Below are positions 1 to 8,787 of a stretch of DNA of 64,000 nt, in pieces. The stretch spans positions 62,001 through 126,000 of the forward strand of contig NZ_BDCA01000007.1 of assembly GCF_001613265.1 (NCBI RefSeq), read 5' to 3'. The position numbers and the translations under genes were made by a program. The DNA comes from Nocardia vermiculata NBRC 100427. Its GTDB lineage: Bacteria; Actinomycetota; Actinomycetes; Mycobacteriales; Mycobacteriaceae. The notes beneath the pieces were generated by a model that made no database searches, was not told the DNA's origin, and was given only the letters and a program-made list of their open reading frames with translations. The first letter of the stretch is position 1; each line of letters opens with the position of its first letter.

Positions 1-482
1 GCGAAGATGTAGCACAGCGCGGCCACATGTTTACACGGCCACCCGTCGTCCGGGCAGGTGCAGGAGAAATCGAGTTCGGCCGCCGTGGTCGGAAGCAACA
101 ACGGGCCCAGCTCCTGGGGTAGTGAACCGGAGGCCAGTTGGGCGAGCATGCCCGGCGTGTCGCGCACCTGCTCGACCAGTTCGTCGAGGCGCTCGTCCCG
201 CAGCACCCGCAGCGTCAGGACCGAGGTGAACGGGCGCGGCTGGCTGCCCTGCACCTCGGCCGCTACCGCCCCCGGCTCGATGTGGTAGTTGACCACCTGC
301 CCCGAACGGGCGTAAGTCCGCCCGCGGGTGAGCCGGCCGGCGTCGGCAACCTCCTCGATCGCCTCCAGGAACGCGCGACCCCACCAGGTGCGCGCGAAAC
401 CGCCGCGCCGGCTGCGCGATTGCACGCCACCCCGCACCGGTCGGCGCTTACCGTAGGCACTGAAATCTGGGGCGGGGCTCAT
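1..482 (-). CDS. SWIM zinc-finger protein (3' end outside window)
   Basis: The protein is read from ATG at 482 and runs off the left edge after about 160 residues. Near the visible end is a SWIM-type zinc-binding motif: Cys-X-Cys in SCTCPDDGW followed by CKH in WPCKHVAALCY. This CXCXnCXH pattern is the hallmark of SWIM domains, which often accompany SNF2 ATPases or recombination factors and are thought to bind DNA or protein. The start overlaps the stop of the upstream SNF2 gene as ATGA, so the two are almost certainly co-transcribed and translationally coupled. The N-terminal part (FARTWWGRAFLEAIE) matches what I recall of actinobacterial SWIM partners of SNF2 proteins. Full length cannot be judged here. 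A DNA-remodelling or repair role is inferred from the partner only. Confidence 0.85.
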   Translation of the reverse strand, partial: MSPAPDFSAYGKRRPVRGGVQSRSRRGGFARTWWGRAFLEAIEEVADAGRLTRGRTYARSGQVVNYHIEPGAVAAEVQGSQPRPFTSVLTLRVLRDERLDELVEQVRDTPGMLAQLASGSLPQELGPLLLPTTAAELDFSCTCPDDGWPCKHVAALCYIF

Positions 483-3334
483 TCGCCGACCGCCTCCGCA
501 CCCAGTGAGAACAGGTCGCGCAGTTCGTCGGTGCTCATTTCGGTGATCCAGTTCTCACCGGCGCCGACGGTCAGATTCGCCAATTCCTGTTTGCCGGTGA
601 GCATATCGTCGATGCGCTCCTCGATCGTGTCCACGCATACCAGCTTGCGCACCTGCACATCGCGGCGCTGGCCGATCCGGAAGGCTCGGTCGGTGGCCTG
701 GTTCTCCACCGCGGGATTCCACCACCGGTCCAGGTGCACAACATGATTGGCGGCGGTGAGATTCAGACCGGTACCACCTGCCTTGAGCGACAACACCATG
801 ATGGGTGGTCCGTCGGACTCGGCGAACCGCTCCACCATGCCGTCGCGGCGCTTCTTCGGCACACCGCCGTGCAGGAAGGGAATGGCGGTACCGAAACGTT
901 CGGTCAGATACGGCGTGATCAGATCACCGAATTCGCGGAACTGGGTGAACAGCAGTGCGCGCTCCCCCTCGGCCAGTACCGATTCCAGCACGTCCTCCAC
1001 CAGTGCGAGTTTCCCGGAGCGATGGCGGCCGCGCCGCACCAGCGCCGACCCGTCGCCGAGATAGTGCGCGGGATGGTTGCAGACCTGTTTGAGCCTGGTC
1101 AGCGCAGCCAGAACGGCACCACGGCGGGCCATGTTCACCGCCTTGGACCCGGTATCGCGTGCGGCCTTCAACTGGGTGAGCATCTCGTCCACGATCGCCT
1201 GATACAGCGCGGCCTGCTCGGCGGTGAGATTGGCGCGCACGGTCATCTCGAACTTCTCCGGCAGATCGGAGATGACCGACGGATCGGTCTTCACCCGGCG
1301 CAGGACGAACGGCGCGGTCACCGCGCGCAGCCGCGACACCGCATTCGGGTCGTTCTCACGCTCGATGGGCACGGCGAAGCGCGCGTGGAATTCCGAGGGC
1401 TTGCCCAGAATGTTCGGCGCCGCGAAATCGAGAATCGACCGCAGCTCCTCCAGCCGGTTCTCCACCGGCGTCCCGGTGAGTGCCAACCGGTGCCGAGCCG
1501 GGATCGCGCGCGCGGCACGCGATTGCCGGGTGGCGGCATTCTTGATGTGCTGGGCCTCGTCGAGCACCACACGCTCCCACGGTTGCCGCTTCAGTTCTTC
1601 CACATCGCGTGCCAGCAGCGCGTAGGTGGTGAGTACCAGGTCCGAATCCGCTACGGCCGCATCGAGTTCCGCACCGGATCGGCGGCCGGGGCCGTGGTGC
1701 ACCAGTACTCGCAGGCCGGGAGCGAAGCGCTCGGTTTCCCGCTGCCAGTTGCCGACCACCGACATCGGGCACACCAGCAGGGTCGGCCCTGGTACGGAAC
1801 TCGTTGCTGCGCTTTCACTCTCGTGTATCAGCAGCGCGAGTACCTGGACGGTTTTGCCGAGCCCCATATCGTCGGCGAGCACGGCACCGCAGCCGAGCCG
1901 GTTCATGGTCGCCAACCAGGACAGACCGCGCAGCTGGTAGGGCCGCAGCTGCGCCTTCAAGCCCGCGGGGGGTTCCACGTCGTCGCCGTTGTGCACACTG
2001 TCGAACAGCTCACGCACCCATCCGGTGGCGGTGACCTCCGCGATCGGGACCTGTCGGACCTGGGTGGCCGCGATATCACCGAGCAACCGGGTCAGACTCC
2101 CGGACCGTTCGTCGGTCCGGCCCTCCAGGTAGGCGGCCGCGGCGGCCAGGGCGCGCTGATCGGCCTGGACCCACTGGCCCCGCAGCCGGACCAGATCCGA
2201 TTTCGACTCGATGAGCCGGCTCATCTCGGCGGGGGTCAGGACGGTGTCACCGAGCGCCAGCTCCCAGCGATAGGACACCAGCCCGCTGAGGCCGACGGCC
2301 GATTCGGTCGCGGCCGGGGACTGGACCTGCAACCGCATGCTCGGCGAGACGATGCGCCACGCCCGCGGCAGCATGACGTGTACACCGGCGGAGCGTAGTT
2401 CGTTCACGCCGTGGGCCACCAGCTCCTGCACGACCGGGGTCGGCAGCAGGAAATCCATTCCGTAGGGGTCGCGCGGAACCTGTTGCAACCGGGGGTAGGC
2501 CTGCACCGCCGCGGCGACCTTCTCACCTGCCGACCGCAGTAACGCGGGATCACCTTGCATCGGAACAGGCTGCGGTGCTTCCCCTTCCGAACGCAGGCAC
2601 ACCTCGAGCCGCCACAGCGCCTCGACCGCGCGCGGATCGTCGTCGGGGTCGTCGTCGGATTCGAGCAGCCGCAGCACCAGCTCGGGTTCGTCGGCGGTGA
2701 GACTGTCGCGCCAGCGCTGCAGTACCGCTGCCACCTGATGAGAACCGGAGTCCAACGGAACGTCGGCGACCAGGGCCGCGAGCAGTGGATGCGCTGGCTC
2801 CCGCACCCGTAACTCGGATCGGGCCAGTGGATCGGTGAGCTCCGCGACCAGGTCGCCGAGGATTTCCGCAGCCGATCGGGCATCCGGTATGCGTAGCGCC
2901 GGTGGCATGGCCGCGGCCAGTTCGGCCCGCCAGGCGCGTTGCCGGCGCCCTCCGACCAGCCCCCAGCGCACCCACCATTCGCCGTCGGCTCGATGCAGTT
3001 CGGGCACGATCCGGCCGGCCCGCACCCAGCGCCGCAGCCCGCGCACGGCGTGACCGAGATAGCGCAGGTCGGCCGCGACGACCGATTCGGGCAACGGCTG
3101 AGTGAGCACCCGAGCCGCGACCGCGGGCGCGAGCGCATGGGCACGCACCTCGGCGACCTCGGGCCCTTCCGGGCCGGCCACCAGTACCCGGGCCCGATGG
3201 CGGAATCGCGCGGACCGCGCGATCTCACCGAGCGGATCCGGCAGTGCCGCGTACTCGGTGGCGGTGGGCTGCTCGATACCGGGCGGGCGCCACAGCACCA
3301 ACCCCGATCCGGGCGACCACGAACCGTGCAGCAT
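479..3334 (-). CDS. SNF2-family DEAD/DEAH-type helicase-like ATPase
   Basis: A 951-residue Swi2/Snf2 ATPase. The C-terminal half holds the paired RecA folds: Walker A DDMGLGKT at about 488-495, DEAQ box at about 592-595, LTGTPVEN, and the late helicase motif QATDRAFRIGQ. The N-terminal half (about 1-440) is the long, poorly conserved region seen in bacterial SNF2 proteins. Such enzymes translocate on double-stranded DNA and displace bound proteins such as RNA polymerase. I start at ATG 3334, preceded by GGATGGGG; a TTG four codons earlier (3346) is the alternative. The downstream SWIM gene overlaps by four bases, so the two products probably act together. The exact substrate is unknown. Confidence 0.93.
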   Translation of the reverse strand: MLHGSWSPGSGLVLWRPPGIEQPTATEYAALPDPLGEIARSARFRHRARVLVAGPEGPEVAEVRAHALAPAVAARVLTQPLPESVVAADLRYLGHAVRGLRRWVRAGRIVPELHRADGEWWVRWGLVGGRRQRAWRAELAAAMPPALRIPDARSAAEILGDLVAELTDPLARSELRVREPAHPLLAALVADVPLDSGSHQVAAVLQRWRDSLTADEPELVLRLLESDDDPDDDPRAVEALWRLEVCLRSEGEAPQPVPMQGDPALLRSAGEKVAAAVQAYPRLQQVPRDPYGMDFLLPTPVVQELVAHGVNELRSAGVHVMLPRAWRIVSPSMRLQVQSPAATESAVGLSGLVSYRWELALGDTVLTPAEMSRLIESKSDLVRLRGQWVQADQRALAAAAAYLEGRTDERSGSLTRLLGDIAATQVRQVPIAEVTATGWVRELFDSVHNGDDVEPPAGLKAQLRPYQLRGLSWLATMNRLGCGAVLADDMGLGKTVQVLALLIHESESAATSSVPGPTLLVCPMSVVGNWQRETERFAPGLRVLVHHGPGRRSGAELDAAVADSDLVLTTYALLARDVEELKRQPWERVVLDEAQHIKNAATRQSRAARAIPARHRLALTGTPVENRLEELRSILDFAAPNILGKPSEFHARFAVPIERENDPNAVSRLRAVTAPFVLRRVKTDPSVISDLPEKFEMTVRANLTAEQAALYQAIVDEMLTQLKAARDTGSKAVNMARRGAVLAALTRLKQVCNHPAHYLGDGSALVRRGRHRSGKLALVEDVLESVLAEGERALLFTQFREFGDLITPYLTERFGTAIPFLHGGVPKKRRDGMVERFAESDGPPIMVLSLKAGGTGLNLTAANHVVHLDRWWNPAVENQATDRAFRIGQRRDVQVRKLVCVDTIEERIDDMLTGKQELANLTVGAGENWITEMSTDELRDLFSLGAEAVGE

Positions 3335-3783
3335 GTCCCCATCCAATCAGCCGGGCCCGACAGGTAGCGGTGGGGACCCGGTCGGCCGCGGCCCGCGGCC
3401 GACCGGGTCACCTGGGCAGGCGCGGCTCCGGATGCCCGCATCGGCTGCTCCGTCCCCGTCCCGGACGCCCGGCCCACCCCGGCCGGGACCGGGCGAATCG
3501 GCACTTTCGAGTAAACGCACCCCGTCCGGCGTCCCGGCGCCGGAAACGGTCGGCAGCGGCGAGTAGAGCTGTGCGCATGAGGCGGGGACGGCAGCAGGAA
3601 GTGACGGTCGCGGTCGGCACATCGGCGCAACCGGTTCGGGCCACAGCGATCACCGTCTCGAGCCGATGCGACGACCCGGTACACAGCGACTGCGCGGCCG
3701 ATGAGCTACGAGCGCCGAAACTGTTCGGCGCGACGGACCGAGACGGTTTCGAGGGCAGGACCGGCGGGCGGATACCGGGCTCG
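3335..3783. other. Non-coding gap between SNF2 and HNH genes
   Basis: About 450 bases lie between two divergently read genes. Open frames exist on both strands but their translations are Arg/Pro/Gly-rich shadow sequence. The forward frame continuous with the HNH gene would push its signal peptide to about residue 95, so I do not extend that gene into the gap. The only clear structure is the inverted repeat at 3375-3409. Promoters for both flanking genes should be here, but I cannot place them. Confidence 0.6.
3375..3409. repeat. Perfect 17-bp inverted repeat with 1-nt centre
   Basis: The arms GACCCGGTCGGCCGCGG (3375-3391) and CCGCGGCCGACCGGGTC (3393-3409) are exact reverse complements around a single C. 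It lies 41 bases upstream of the SNF2 start, so it is unlikely to be that gene's terminator. It could be a protein-binding dyad or a very stable hairpin in either transcript. No U-tract follows on either strand. Confidence 0.7.
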
Positions 3784-4494
3784 ATGCTGCGGTGGGCGGG
3801 CCGCCCTGCGGTGATCACCGTGGCGGTAGCGGCGGTACTGCTGCTGGTGACAGGGTGCGCGGTGTTCACCGGGCCGTCCCCCGCACCGGGCAGTCCCACC
3901 CGCGCCCAGCTCGAACAGTTACTGCGGGTGGTGCGCGTGATACCGAAGCGGCCTCGCCCCGGCGGCTACGACCGCGACTGCGGCGCCGGGCACCGCTGTG
4001 TCTTCGGCCCGGCATGGTCGGACGATCAGGACGCGCCCGGTGGGCACGACGGGTGCGATTCGCGTGACAACGTCCTGGCCCGGCAGTTGCGCGGGATCCG
4101 GTTCCGGCCGGGGACCGACAACTGCGTGGTAGTGGCGGGCACACTGCGCGATCCCTATACCGGCCGCTCGATCACCTTCGAGAAGTCACGCGCGCGGGAG
4201 GTGCAGATCGATCATGTCTATCCGCTGGCGGCGGCCTGGGATATGGGCGCCGCGGGCTGGTCGCGGGACATGCGCACCCGCTTCGCCAACGATGTCGTGT
4301 TCAACCTGCTGGCGGTCGACGGCCCCACCAACATGGACAAGAGCGACCGCACTCCCTCGCACTGGCTACCGCCCGCCCGCGCCTACCGCTGCTTCTACGC
4401 CGGAAAGTACCTCACGGCGGCCGCCGAATACCGGCTTCCGATCACTGCCGCGGACCAGGCTGTACTCGCTCGCGTCGCCCGCGGATGCCCTTGA
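3784..4494 (+). CDS. Secreted HNH/DUF1524-type nuclease-like lipoprotein
   Basis: A 236-residue protein. It opens with a short basic segment and a hydrophobic stretch ending in the lipobox LVTGC, so Cys25 is the likely lipidated residue and the protein should be anchored outside the membrane. The C-terminal half matches HNH-superfamily nucleases of the DUF1524 type: QIDHVYPL (about 141-148, His144 as candidate general base), FANDVVFNLL, and NMDKSDRTPSHWLP (about 183-196). Cys66, Cys72, Cys91 and Cys114 could form disulfides outside the cell. I chose ATG 3784 because it puts the lipobox at a normal distance. It is likely an extracellular DNase or RNase for nutrient recovery or DNA processing; the substrate is not known. 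Confidence 0.82.
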   Translation: MLRWAGRPAVITVAVAAVLLLVTGCAVFTGPSPAPGSPTRAQLEQLLRVVRVIPKRPRPGGYDRDCGAGHRCVFGPAWSDDQDAPGGHDGCDSRDNVLARQLRGIRFRPGTDNCVVVAGTLRDPYTGRSITFEKSRAREVQIDHVYPLAAAWDMGAAGWSRDMRTRFANDVVFNLLAVDGPTNMDKSDRTPSHWLPPARAYRCFYAGKYLTAAAEYRLPITAADQAVLARVARGCP

Positions 4495-4536
4495 CTCGGT
4501 TGTGCCGCCGGCTGCTTGTGTTCGGTCCGTTCCGGG

Positions 4537-5364
4537 TCAGTCGAGAGCGGTCGCGACCGGGCGCTCGGGATCGCTCGACCATTGTGACCAGGACCCCGGG
4601 TACAGCGCCGCCGACCGGCCCGCCACCGACAGTGCGGCGATCTGATGTGCGGCGGTGACACCGGAACCGCAGTACACCGCGACCGGCCCCTGCCCCAGGC
4701 CGGAGAACCGTTCCCGCAGCTGCTCCGCGGTTTTGAAAGTACCTTCCGCCGTGAGGTTTTCGGAGGTGGGGACACTCACCGCGCCGGGGATGTGCCCGGC
4801 ACGGGGATCGACGGGTTCCACCAGACCGCGGTAGCGCTCGTCCGCGCGAGCGTCCAGCAGCGCCCCCTGCCAGGCGGCCACATCATCGGCTTGCACCACC
4901 GGCATATTGCCCGCGGTGCACACCACGTCCCCCGGAGACGGATCGGGCTCACTGCCGGTGACCAGCTCACCACCGCTGCGCAGCCAGGCGGGAAGGCCGC
5001 CGTCGAGAATGCGCACCTCGGTCAGGCCCGCCCAGCGCAACAGCCACCAGGCCCGGGCCGCGGCGAGTGCGCCGGTCGCGTCGTAGACCACGATCGGACG
5101 GCCCGCCCGCACGCCCCAGCTGCGCGCGCACTTCTGCAGATGCGCGGCGGACGGCAGTGGATGGCGGCCGTGCAACGGGGAAGGCGGTGCGGCCAGTTCG
5201 GTCTCCAGATCGACGAAGATCGCTCCGGGAATGTGCCCCTCGAGGTAATGCTCCGGGCCGTCGGGATCACCCAGGGCCCACCGCACATCCAGGAGATGGA
5301 TATCGCACTCGGTGCCCGAGAGCAGTGTGCGAAGTTCCTCGGGCGAGACAAGTACCGAGCTCAT
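4537..5364 (-). CDS. Sulfurtransferase, two rhodanese domains (thiosulfate/3-mercaptopyruvate type)
   Basis: A 275-residue tandem rhodanese protein. The N-terminal inactive domain begins LLDVRWALGDPDG and the C-terminal catalytic domain carries the loop YCGSGVTA with Cys232 as persulfide-forming residue. A CGSGVT loop resembles 3-mercaptopyruvate sulfurtransferases more than classical thiosulfate rhodaneses (CRxGxR). A second paralogue, SseA, lies at 38.2 kb with a CRTGER loop, so the window encodes one of each loop type. The protein would be cytoplasmic, moving sulfane sulfur to cyanide, thiols or protein acceptors. It stands alone: upstream HNH and downstream BenE genes have no obvious link. 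Confidence 0.9.
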   Translation of the reverse strand: MSSVLVSPEELRTLLSGTECDIHLLDVRWALGDPDGPEHYLEGHIPGAIFVDLETELAAPPSPLHGRHPLPSAAHLQKCARSWGVRAGRPIVVYDATGALAAARAWWLLRWAGLTEVRILDGGLPAWLRSGGELVTGSEPDPSPGDVVCTAGNMPVVQADDVAAWQGALLDARADERYRGLVEPVDPRAGHIPGAVSVPTSENLTAEGTFKTAEQLRERFSGLGQGPVAVYCGSGVTAAHQIAALSVAGRSAALYPGSWSQWSSDPERPVATALD

Positions 5365-5407
5365 TCGGCTCCTCCACCGCAGCTCTACTCAGTGACGCGA
5401 ACACTGC

Positions 5408-6826
5408 TCAGCGTACGACATCCCGTCCACGCGTCGTCAGCACCCAGCGCACCAGCAGCCCGGCCGCCACTGCCCAGAACGCCGCACCGATTCCGAAGGC
5501 GACGATGCCGGATGCCGCCACCAGGAACGTCACCACGGCCGCGGTACGGTTGCCGCCCTCGTCGAGCATCGCGGCGAGCGCACCGGCGAGGGTGGCGAGC
5601 AGCGCCAGCCCGGCCACTGTTTCCAAGACCCCTTCGGGCGCGACGGCGGCGATCGCGACGAAGGCGGCGGCAGCGGGCGCGAGGACCAGATAGCAACCCC
5701 CGGCCGCCATCGTCGCCACCCAGCGGCGCCGGGGATCGGGGTGCGCGGACGGTGCCGCCGCCAGCGCCGCGCTGATCGCGGCCAGATTGATCGCGTGTCC
5801 GCCCGCGGGAGCACCGAGGATCGTTCCGATTCCCGTGGTGGTCATCGAGGCACGCCACGGGACGTGATATCCGAACGACTTCATGATCGCGGATCCCGGC
5901 ACGTTCTGCGCGGCCATCGTGACCACGTACAACGGCACCGCGATACCGATCATTGCTTGCCAACTCCACTGCGGCACAGTGATTTCCACTCGCGGAATCA
6001 AGTCCGCCGCGGCAACGCCACGATGTCCGGCGAGCAGTGCGACCGCTACCCCGGCACCCGCGGTGAGGAAGGCGCCCGGTACCGCCCACTTCGGTGCGAA
6101 TCGGTGCAATACCAACCACACCACGATGATCGGGGCGACGACGACCGCACTGGAGGTCGTCAATGCATGTAGCGGCGCCAGGCACAGCGGCAGCAGCACA
6201 CCCGCCAGCATCGCCTGCGCGATCTCCACCGGAATCGCGGTGATCAACCGCCCCAGCCACGACCAGTAACCGGTGAGCACGATCAATACGCCGGTGACCA
6301 CGAAGGCGCCGACCGCGGCAGGCCAACCGCCACTCACCGCCCCGGTGCCGGCCAGCAGCGCGGCACCGGGCGTGGACCAGGCCAGCGTGATCGGCATGCG
6401 ATAGCGCCGGCTGAGCACCCACATCCCCAATGATTGAGTGACGCAGACCGACAGCAAGCCCGAGGCGGCCTGCGCCGGAGTGGCACCCACCGCCGTGAGC
6501 CCGGCCAGGACCACAGCGAACGAGCTGGTGAGGCCCACCAACGCGGCGACGATTCCCGCGCCCACCGCCTGCCCGGGGCCGCCCCGCGCCGGCGATTCCC
6601 GGCGGGCCCCGGCGTCGGAATCGATCGGCAGGACCGCCGCACCCCCTGATCGGATCGCCGCGCCTCGCCCCTCCGAGGTGGACGGCCGCGGATTCACCAT
6701 CACGTCGGGCGCCGCAGCCGGTTCGGCCGAGGTCCCGTCCTCCGGTTCGCCGCCGTCCTTCGACTCCGGTCGAGCCGGTATTCCGGTGGTCGGCGGCGGC
6801 GATTCGGGGTCGGCGGTAGCAGTCAC
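5408..6826 (-). CDS. benE: BenE-family benzoate/aromatic acid transporter
   Basis: A polytopic membrane protein of about 472 residues from GTG 6826. After roughly 88 hydrophilic Pro/Ala/Asp-rich residues come about eleven to twelve hydrophobic segments starting at AVGAGIVAALVGLTSS. Motifs typical of BenE are visible: SVCVTQSL, TPGAALL, and NVPGSAIMKSFGY with APAGGHAINLAAISAA. BenE proteins are proton symporters for benzoate or similar anions. The long cytoplasmic N-terminal tail is unusual for the family. An ATG-like start at 6874 would lengthen it by 16 residues but crosses a TTGGAC element that looks more like a promoter. No benzoate-degradation genes are adjacent, so the actual substrate is uncertain. 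Confidence 0.85.
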   Translation of the reverse strand: MTATADPESPPPTTGIPARPESKDGGEPEDGTSAEPAAAPDVMVNPRPSTSEGRGAAIRSGGAAVLPIDSDAGARRESPARGGPGQAVGAGIVAALVGLTSSFAVVLAGLTAVGATPAQAASGLLSVCVTQSLGMWVLSRRYRMPITLAWSTPGAALLAGTGAVSGGWPAAVGAFVVTGVLIVLTGYWSWLGRLITAIPVEIAQAMLAGVLLPLCLAPLHALTTSSAVVVAPIIVVWLVLHRFAPKWAVPGAFLTAGAGVAVALLAGHRGVAAADLIPRVEITVPQWSWQAMIGIAVPLYVVTMAAQNVPGSAIMKSFGYHVPWRASMTTTGIGTILGAPAGGHAINLAAISAALAAAPSAHPDPRRRWVATMAAGGCYLVLAPAAAAFVAIAAVAPEGVLETVAGLALLATLAGALAAMLDEGGNRTAAVVTFLVAASGIVAFGIGAAFWAVAAGLLVRWVLTTRGRDVVR

Positions 6827-6933
6827 CGGCCCATACTGACCGACAACTGGACTTCGAGTCAGCGTCCAATACACCGAAACTGGACTGACTTCCGCCCGGA
6901 CGCGGGCCGGGTCGGCGGCGGCCGGGCGCCTGT

Positions 6934-7497
6934 TCAGTCCGGAGGAGCGCTGCTCCGGTTGCCGGCAGTTCGGTCCGGGCGCCGTTCCACCTCGCCGGGC
7001 GCGCGCTCCGCTCCCGCCAACCGCCGCAACAGGGGGGCGGTGCGCGGTTCGACCAACTGCTGCATCACCAACGACATATTGGTGCGCTGCACACCGACGA
7101 TCTTCAGAATCGCCCCGGCGACCCGGTACAGGTCATCGGGGTCGCGGGCGACGACGCGCACGGTCAGATCCACCGGCCCGGCCGTGCCGCACACCTCGGT
7201 AACCTCGGGGATTTCGGCAAGTTCGGTGATCACCGCGTCGAGTCGGTGCTGATCGACCACCACCGCGACGAACGCCGCCAACCGGTAACCGAGTGCCCGC
7301 GGATCGACTCGACGCTCGAATCCCGACAGCACACCGGCGGCCTCCCAGCGCGCCAATCGGGCCTGCACGGTATTGCGAGACAAACCCAGCCGGGTAGCCA
7401 GCTCCACCCCGGTGGCCCGAGGGGTGGCTGCCAGTTCCAGCAGCAGCCGGGCATCGGTGGCGTCGACGATGGCCGGAGTGGGGTCAGCACTGGTCAT
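6934..7497 (-). CDS. Lrp/AsnC-family regulator, candidate BkdR
   Basis: A 187-residue protein from ATG 7497. It has an N-terminal winged helix (ATDARLLLELAATPRATG then LGLSRNTVQARLARWEAAG) and a C-terminal RAM domain with VCGTAGPVDLTVRVVARDP. It is divergent from the bkdABC-like operon. Lrp-family regulators next to branched-chain keto-acid dehydrogenase genes typically sense branched-chain amino acids or their keto acids and control that operon, so I infer the same here. Two dyads in the 177-bp divergent gap (7531-7546 and 7588-7604) are candidate binding sites. The last 25 or so residues are a polar, Arg-rich tail beyond the usual family end. Confidence 0.9.
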   Translation of the reverse strand: MTSADPTPAIVDATDARLLLELAATPRATGVELATRLGLSRNTVQARLARWEAAGVLSGFERRVDPRALGYRLAAFVAVVVDQHRLDAVITELAEIPEVTEVCGTAGPVDLTVRVVARDPDDLYRVAGAILKIVGVQRTNMSLVMQQLVEPRTAPLLRRLAGAERAPGEVERRPDRTAGNRSSAPPD

Positions 7498-7530
7498 GTA
7501 ACGCAGTATGACAGCCGGAACCCGGCGATT

Positions 7531-7604
7531 GTGGAGCATTCTGCACAGTTCGCATGTCGGCGCTTGCGCATCCCGCTCAATCGTGGATGCTGTGAGGTAC
7601 AGCA
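7531..7604. promoter_or_regulatory. Two dyads in the divergent lrp-bkdA gap
   Basis: GTGGAGCATTCTGCAC at 7531-7546 is a palindrome with one mismatched pair. TGCTGTGAGGTACAGCA at 7588-7604 has perfect 6-bp arms and a 5-nt centre. Both sit between the Lrp gene start and bkdA, at a spacing suitable for Lrp octamer wrapping. Binding is inferred. Confidence 0.5.
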
Positions 7605-7674
7605 CAATGTTGTTGACGGCAGTCCGCCGGATCGCGCTCGTCGGTGACCCCGCCGAGGCGGCAACGAGGAGGTG

Positions 7675-8787
7675 ATGGCTGTGCACGACACGACCACGTC
7701 CAGGCACGATACCTATCCGGTTCAGCTGATTCAGCCCGATGGGCAGCGCGTATTCGATCGTGAGCACGCGGCACTGGTCGCCGATATCGGCCCCGACCGG
7801 CTCCGCGACCTGTACGAGGACCTTGTCGTCGTCCGGCGCATCGACGCCGAGGCGACCGCACTGCAACGGCAGGGTCAGCTGGGACTGTGGGCACCCCTGC
7901 ACGGACAGGAAGCCGCCCAGGTCGGCTCGGCCCGTGCGCTGCACCCCGAGGACTACGTGTTCTGCAGCTACCGCGAAGCGGGCGTGGCGCACTGCCGCGG
8001 CGCGGACCCGGCGTCGATCACCCGGATGTGGCGCGGGGTCGCCCATTCCTGCTGGGATCCGGACGAGATCAATATGACCAATCCGGCGATCGTGGTCGGC
8101 GCCCAGGGCTTACACGCCACCGGTTACGCCTACGCCGCACATCTCGAAGGGGCCGAGCTCGCGGTGCTGACCTACTTCGGCGACGGCGCCACCAGCCAGG
8201 GCGATATCGCCGAAGCGCTCGGTTTCGCCGCATCCTGGAGCGCCCCGGTGGTGTTCTTCTGCCAGAACAACCAGTGGGCGATCAGCGAGCCGGTGCAGGT
8301 GCAGAGCCAGACGCCGATCGTGCGGCGGGCCTACGGCTACGGCATTCCGGGCGTTCAGGTCGACGGCAACGATGTGCTCGCGGTGCTGGCAGTGACCCGG
8401 CAGGCGGTGGCGCGAGCACGAGCCGGCGGTGGGCCGTCGTTCATCGAGGCCATCACCTACCGCATGGGCCCGCACACGACCGCCGACGATCCGACCCGGT
8501 ACCGGTCCGCAGCCGAGACCGAACTCTGGAAGCGACGCGACCCGATCGATCGGATGCGCCGGCTGCTGGAGCGAGAAGGTCTGTGGAGCAGTGATTTCGA
8601 ACGCCGCGTCACCGAACACTCGGATGCCGTCGGGGCCACGGTCCGCGGTGCCACCATCGACATGCCGGATCCGGAGCCGAGTCGGCTCTTCGACCACGTC
8701 TACACCACCGCTCATCCACTCATCGATGCCGAGCGCGACGAATATGCCGGATATCTGGCCGGCTTCGAGGAAGGAGTCCGGGCATGA
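7675..8787 (+). CDS. bkdA: Branched-chain 2-oxoacid (or pyruvate) dehydrogenase E1 alpha subunit
   Basis: A 370-residue thiamine-diphosphate enzyme subunit that decarboxylates a 2-oxoacid with E1 beta and passes the acyl group to lipoyl-E2. The ThDP-binding motif is clear: GDGATSQGD followed about 27 residues later by QNNQWAIS. PLHGQEAAQVG and INMTNPAIVVGAQGLHATG are also family blocks. I start at ATG 7675, directly after GAGGAGGTG; the overlapping GTG one codon earlier is possible. bkdB overlaps by ATGA. I favour branched-chain keto acids because of the adjacent Lrp regulator and the resemblance to actinobacterial BkdA, but sequence reading alone cannot exclude pyruvate. Confidence 0.9.
   Translation: MAVHDTTTSRHDTYPVQLIQPDGQRVFDREHAALVADIGPDRLRDLYEDLVVVRRIDAEATALQRQGQLGLWAPLHGQEAAQVGSARALHPEDYVFCSYREAGVAHCRGADPASITRMWRGVAHSCWDPDEINMTNPAIVVGAQGLHATGYAYAAHLEGAELAVLTYFGDGATSQGDIAEALGFAASWSAPVVFFCQNNQWAISEPVQVQSQTPIVRRAYGYGIPGVQVDGNDVLAVLAVTRQAVARARAGGGPSFIEAITYRMGPHTTADDPTRYRSAAETELWKRRDPIDRMRRLLEREGLWSSDFERRVTEHSDAVGATVRGATIDMPDPEPSRLFDHVYTTAHPLIDAERDEYAGYLAGFEEGVRA

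Noticed and set aside
3244..3783. Upstream extension of the HNH gene reading frame
   Set aside because: It would cross the SNF2 start and place the lipobox far inside the protein, incompatible with export.
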